Assembly: GCA_947631195.1 (NCBI GenBank) | Contig: CANRKK010000002.1 | Coordinates: 62,001-126,000, forward strand | DNA length: 64,000 bases | Reading direction: 5' to 3' | Origin: an uncultured Clostridia bacterium | GTDB taxonomy: Bacteria; Bacillota; Clostridia; Christensenellales; Borkfalkiaceae | In this document: piece after piece, positions 62,257 to 64,000 of the stretch | Position numbering within the stretch: position 1 is the first letter of the stretch | How the letters are laid out: every line of letters starts with the position of its first letter | The notes under the pieces: generated by a model | Databases searched by the model: none | The model's input: only the letters and a program-made list of their open reading frames with translations | Told to the model about the DNA's origin: nothing | Made by a program: the position numbers and the translations under genes

Positions 62257-62943
62257 TCAAATTATTTTTACTATCCTACCAAACAGCGCCGTCTTTTTAT
62301 CGGTTAAATCGCCGTCGAGGTGATAGTGTCCGAAATACCAATGCCCGTAGTCCACGATATCTTCGAAGTAGGAAAGCATTTGGTTTTCGGGATAGACCCC
62401 CATATATGTGCCGTTCTCCCGCAGGGGCGGATACCACAAAGCCTTTTCGTCGCAACTGTGGGTTACGATATAGTCCACTTTGTTGCCGTGTTTTTTAAGG
62501 TTGGCTATCCCCTCGTCCAGCTCCTCGTACGAAGGTATTTCCTGCGGCCACCAGCTCTCTCCCTCTCTGCGGCGGTATTTATCGATGGACGTCCCCCCGC
62601 CAAACGTAAAAAACGTTCTGCCGTAAATAGAGTACACCTGCCCGCGCAAGAGGTGGATTATGTCGGGGCGGATCTTATGTACTTTGCCGCCTCTCCACAT
62701 TGTGACGGGATAACTTTCCAGCATATCAAAGTTTTCGTGGTTGCCGTCCACAAAAAGCACGGTGAAAGGCAGGGCGGAATATTTATCGAGATTGGAGTTC
62801 AACGTTTCCTTGTCCCACACCGCGCCGAAGTCGCCGGCTATTATCATATAGTCAGCTTTTGTAAGCTGCGGATTTTTCGCCGCAAAATCGTATAGCTTTT
62901 TAATGTTAACGTCGCAATGCGTATCGCCTGTTATGTAAATCAT
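62257..62943 (-). CDS. Calcineurin-like metallophosphoesterase
   Basis: 228 residues. All metal-site blocks are present: GDTHCD, GDFGAVWD, GNHENFD, THSC and GHYH. Substrate is unknown (nucleotide, RNA or phosphoprotein ends are all possible). AAGGAG precedes the ATG. Lies 21 bp upstream of the HAD gene on the same strand; two phosphatases together suggest nucleotide or RNA-end processing, as an inference. Confidence 0.88.
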   Translation of the reverse strand: MIYITGDTHCDVNIKKLYDFAAKNPQLTKADYMIIAGDFGAVWDKETLNSNLDKYSALPFTVLFVDGNHENFDMLESYPVTMWRGGKVHKIRPDIIHLLRGQVYSIYGRTFFTFGGGTSIDKYRRREGESWWPQEIPSYEELDEGIANLKKHGNKVDYIVTHSCDEKALWYPPLRENGTYMGVYPENQMLSYFEDIVDYGHWYFGHYHLDGDLTDKKTALFGRIVKII

Positions 62944-62953
62944 TTTATCTCCT

Positions 62954-63376
62954 TTATATATACGGTTTCATCAAAGTCTTGTCAAAAAACCCCATGGCAA
63001 TTTCTTTGATTTCCCTTATCTGATCTTCGGTCAGCCATTCGCTATATGTAGTCATAAGCAATTCAAACACGTCAAAATCATTGAATTCCAAAAAGGTTTC
63101 ATAGAGTCTTTCGGCATTTTCACTGTTTTCATCAAGCATATTAACCATTTGGGTAAATATATAACACTCATTTGGAATGTCAATTATTATGCCTTCGTCG
63201 GATAAATCATTCTCGAAAAAATTCACCATCATCATAACTTCAACAAATGATCCTTTATAGACAAAAACGTGGTCATATAATTCTTCGGCAAAATAGCGCA
63301 AATCTTCGTCGGGAACATTATCCTCCCTGTAAGCAAATTTTAACATTTCGTAAATCTCTTCTTTTTTTGTATTCAT
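62954..63376 (-). CDS. Hypothetical small protein
   Basis: 140 residues from the ATG at 63376, with AAGGAG upstream. Acidic, mostly helical (NAERLYETFLEFNDFDVFELL). Not recognised. It is flanked by an FtsK-gamma protein gene and the phosphoesterase, same strand, with short gaps (31 and 10 bp). Confidence 0.7.
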   Translation of the reverse strand: MNTKKEEIYEMLKFAYREDNVPDEDLRYFAEELYDHVFVYKGSFVEVMMMVNFFENDLSDEGIIIDIPNECYIFTQMVNMLDENSENAERLYETFLEFNDFDVFELLMTTYSEWLTEDQIREIKEIAMGFFDKTLMKPYI

Positions 63377-63407
63377 TTTATCTCCTTTCGGTAAACCGCG
63401 CAACTGA

Positions 63408-64000
63408 TTATTCAAATAGTTGCTTTTTCAGCTGCCTGTAAATATAATCCGAAGCGGTTTTAAACTCGTAGACTATCCGCTCGTACACCTGCACCATCTT
63501 TCCGTCGTGGGTGTCGCGGACGGCTTCAAGGTATGTTTCGGCCTTTTTTATCGCACCCTGCCTGCCCATGCGCCTGTCCGACTTTATTATCCGCTCCAAC
63601 CGCTCCACAACTGCTTCTTCGAAATCTTCATCGTTCCAGAGCGACCAATCGGGAGCTTCCCCGCAGGTTACGGGTGCGTTCTTTTTTTCGGCAACGCGGC
63701 TTAAAGCGTTTACAAGGTTCTGCGCGGCGTTTTTTCTATCCTGTTCGTTTGCCCGCATTTTCAGATAGCTGCCCGATACGCCGTCCCTTTCAGGCTCTTT
63801 TGTTTCCGTTTGCTTTTCGTCAAAGGGCACGCCGAAGATATTTTCGAAATCCTTTTTGTCAACGAGCACTCTCCTAGGTTTAGACCCTATCTGCGGCGAG
63901 ATAAAATCATTATCTTCCATCCAATCGATTATCTTGCAGGACATGATATATCCTATGGGGAAGCGCCTTTGAATAAGGGATACCGAAGCAATGCCGTGCT
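63408..64000 (-). CDS. Protein with FtsK gamma-type winged helix (partial, start beyond window)
   Basis: The frame is open to the right edge. It reads ...ASVSLIQRRFPIGYIMSCK, then IIDWMEDNDFISP and GSKPRRVL: the winged-helix gamma domain of FtsK/SpoIIIE-type DNA translocases, which reads oriented DNA motifs. After it comes an unusual tail of about 140 residues (VPFDEKQTETKEPERDG ... LKKQLFE), charged and helical, not part of standard FtsK. The motor domain would be off-window, so this may be FtsK with an extra tail or another gamma-domain protein of an integrated element. An internal ATG at 63944 is not the true start. Confidence 0.7.
   Translation of the reverse strand, partial: HGIASVSLIQRRFPIGYIMSCKIIDWMEDNDFISPQIGSKPRRVLVDKKDFENIFGVPFDEKQTETKEPERDGVSGSYLKMRANEQDRKNAAQNLVNALSRVAEKKNAPVTCGEAPDWSLWNDEDFEEAVVERLERIIKSDRRMGRQGAIKKAETYLEAVRDTHDGKMVQVYERIVYEFKTASDYIYRQLKKQLFE

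Overview
The window looks like a chromosomal segment of an anaerobic Bacillota bacterium, most likely an uncultured gut Clostridia lineage. The evidence is oxygen-sensitive ribonucleotide reduction (NrdD/NrdG), strong AGGAGG ribosome sites, sigma-A type promoters with 17-bp spacers (often with an extended -10), a large BspA-type leucine-rich repeat lipoprotein, starch uptake genes and an unorthodox small serine recombinase. The genus cannot be fixed from sequence reading alone. Most genes lie on the minus strand. Base composition is fairly GC-rich except in the restriction-modification island.

Layout. 1-5.8 kb: end of a ROK sugar kinase, dUTPase, a GIY-YIG nuclease flanked by direct repeats, the anaerobic nucleotide reductase pair nrdD/nrdG with candidate NrdR boxes, and an HNH protein. 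5.9-9.5 kb: a plus-strand operon (SPFH membrane protein, two membrane proteins, a ribbon-helix-helix protein, an ATP-grasp ligase). 9.5-10.7 kb: non-coding repeat debris. 10.7-18.3 kb: glycerol kinase, a GH4 glycosidase with a lipoprotein, peroxiredoxin, RtcB, a DUF4143 ATPase and a decayed recombinase. 18.4-39.0 kb: a starch/maltodextrin locus, all minus strand. It has a secreted amylase lipoprotein, a secreted protein, a 2172-residue LRR lipoprotein, a LacI-type regulator, an intracellular GH13 enzyme, MalE/MalF/MalG-like transporter, an ATPase with an unusual C-terminal extension, and glycogen phosphorylase. LacI-type palindromes lie ahead of the two amylase genes. 39.2-40.1 kb: a serine recombinase with two inverted symmetric sites flanking its promoter. 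40.2-48.4 kb: housekeeping genes (rlmD, trpS, thrC, an aminotransferase) and a DUF5685/DnaJ-like operon. 48.5-49.5 kb: two tandem structured RNAs, each with its own promoter and terminator, directly in front of a SLOG-family gene. 49.6-55.6 kb: KDPG aldolase, tandem repeats, two YitT paralogues, membrane proteins and a TetR regulator. 55.7-61.4 kb: tRNA-Gln followed by a type III restriction-modification operon with a Schlafen/AlbA-like gene and a 33-residue acidic ORF. 61.4-64 kb: a hairpin-rich stretch, a HAD protein with an apparent AUA start, a metallophosphoesterase, a small protein, and the end of a gene with an FtsK gamma domain.

How genes work together. The starch locus reads as one pathway: extracellular amylase cuts starch, the MalEFG-type ABC transporter imports maltodextrins, and GH13 plus glycogen phosphorylase degrade them inside the cell. 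LacI-type control is inferred from the three palindromes. The most novel element is the twin RNA/SLOG locus at 48.5-49.5 kb. Each RNA can form either a 7-bp hairpin or a 10-bp terminator hairpin using the same strand. In the copy next to the gene, the terminator also buries the ribosome site. This is riboswitch-like architecture that I cannot match to a family I know.
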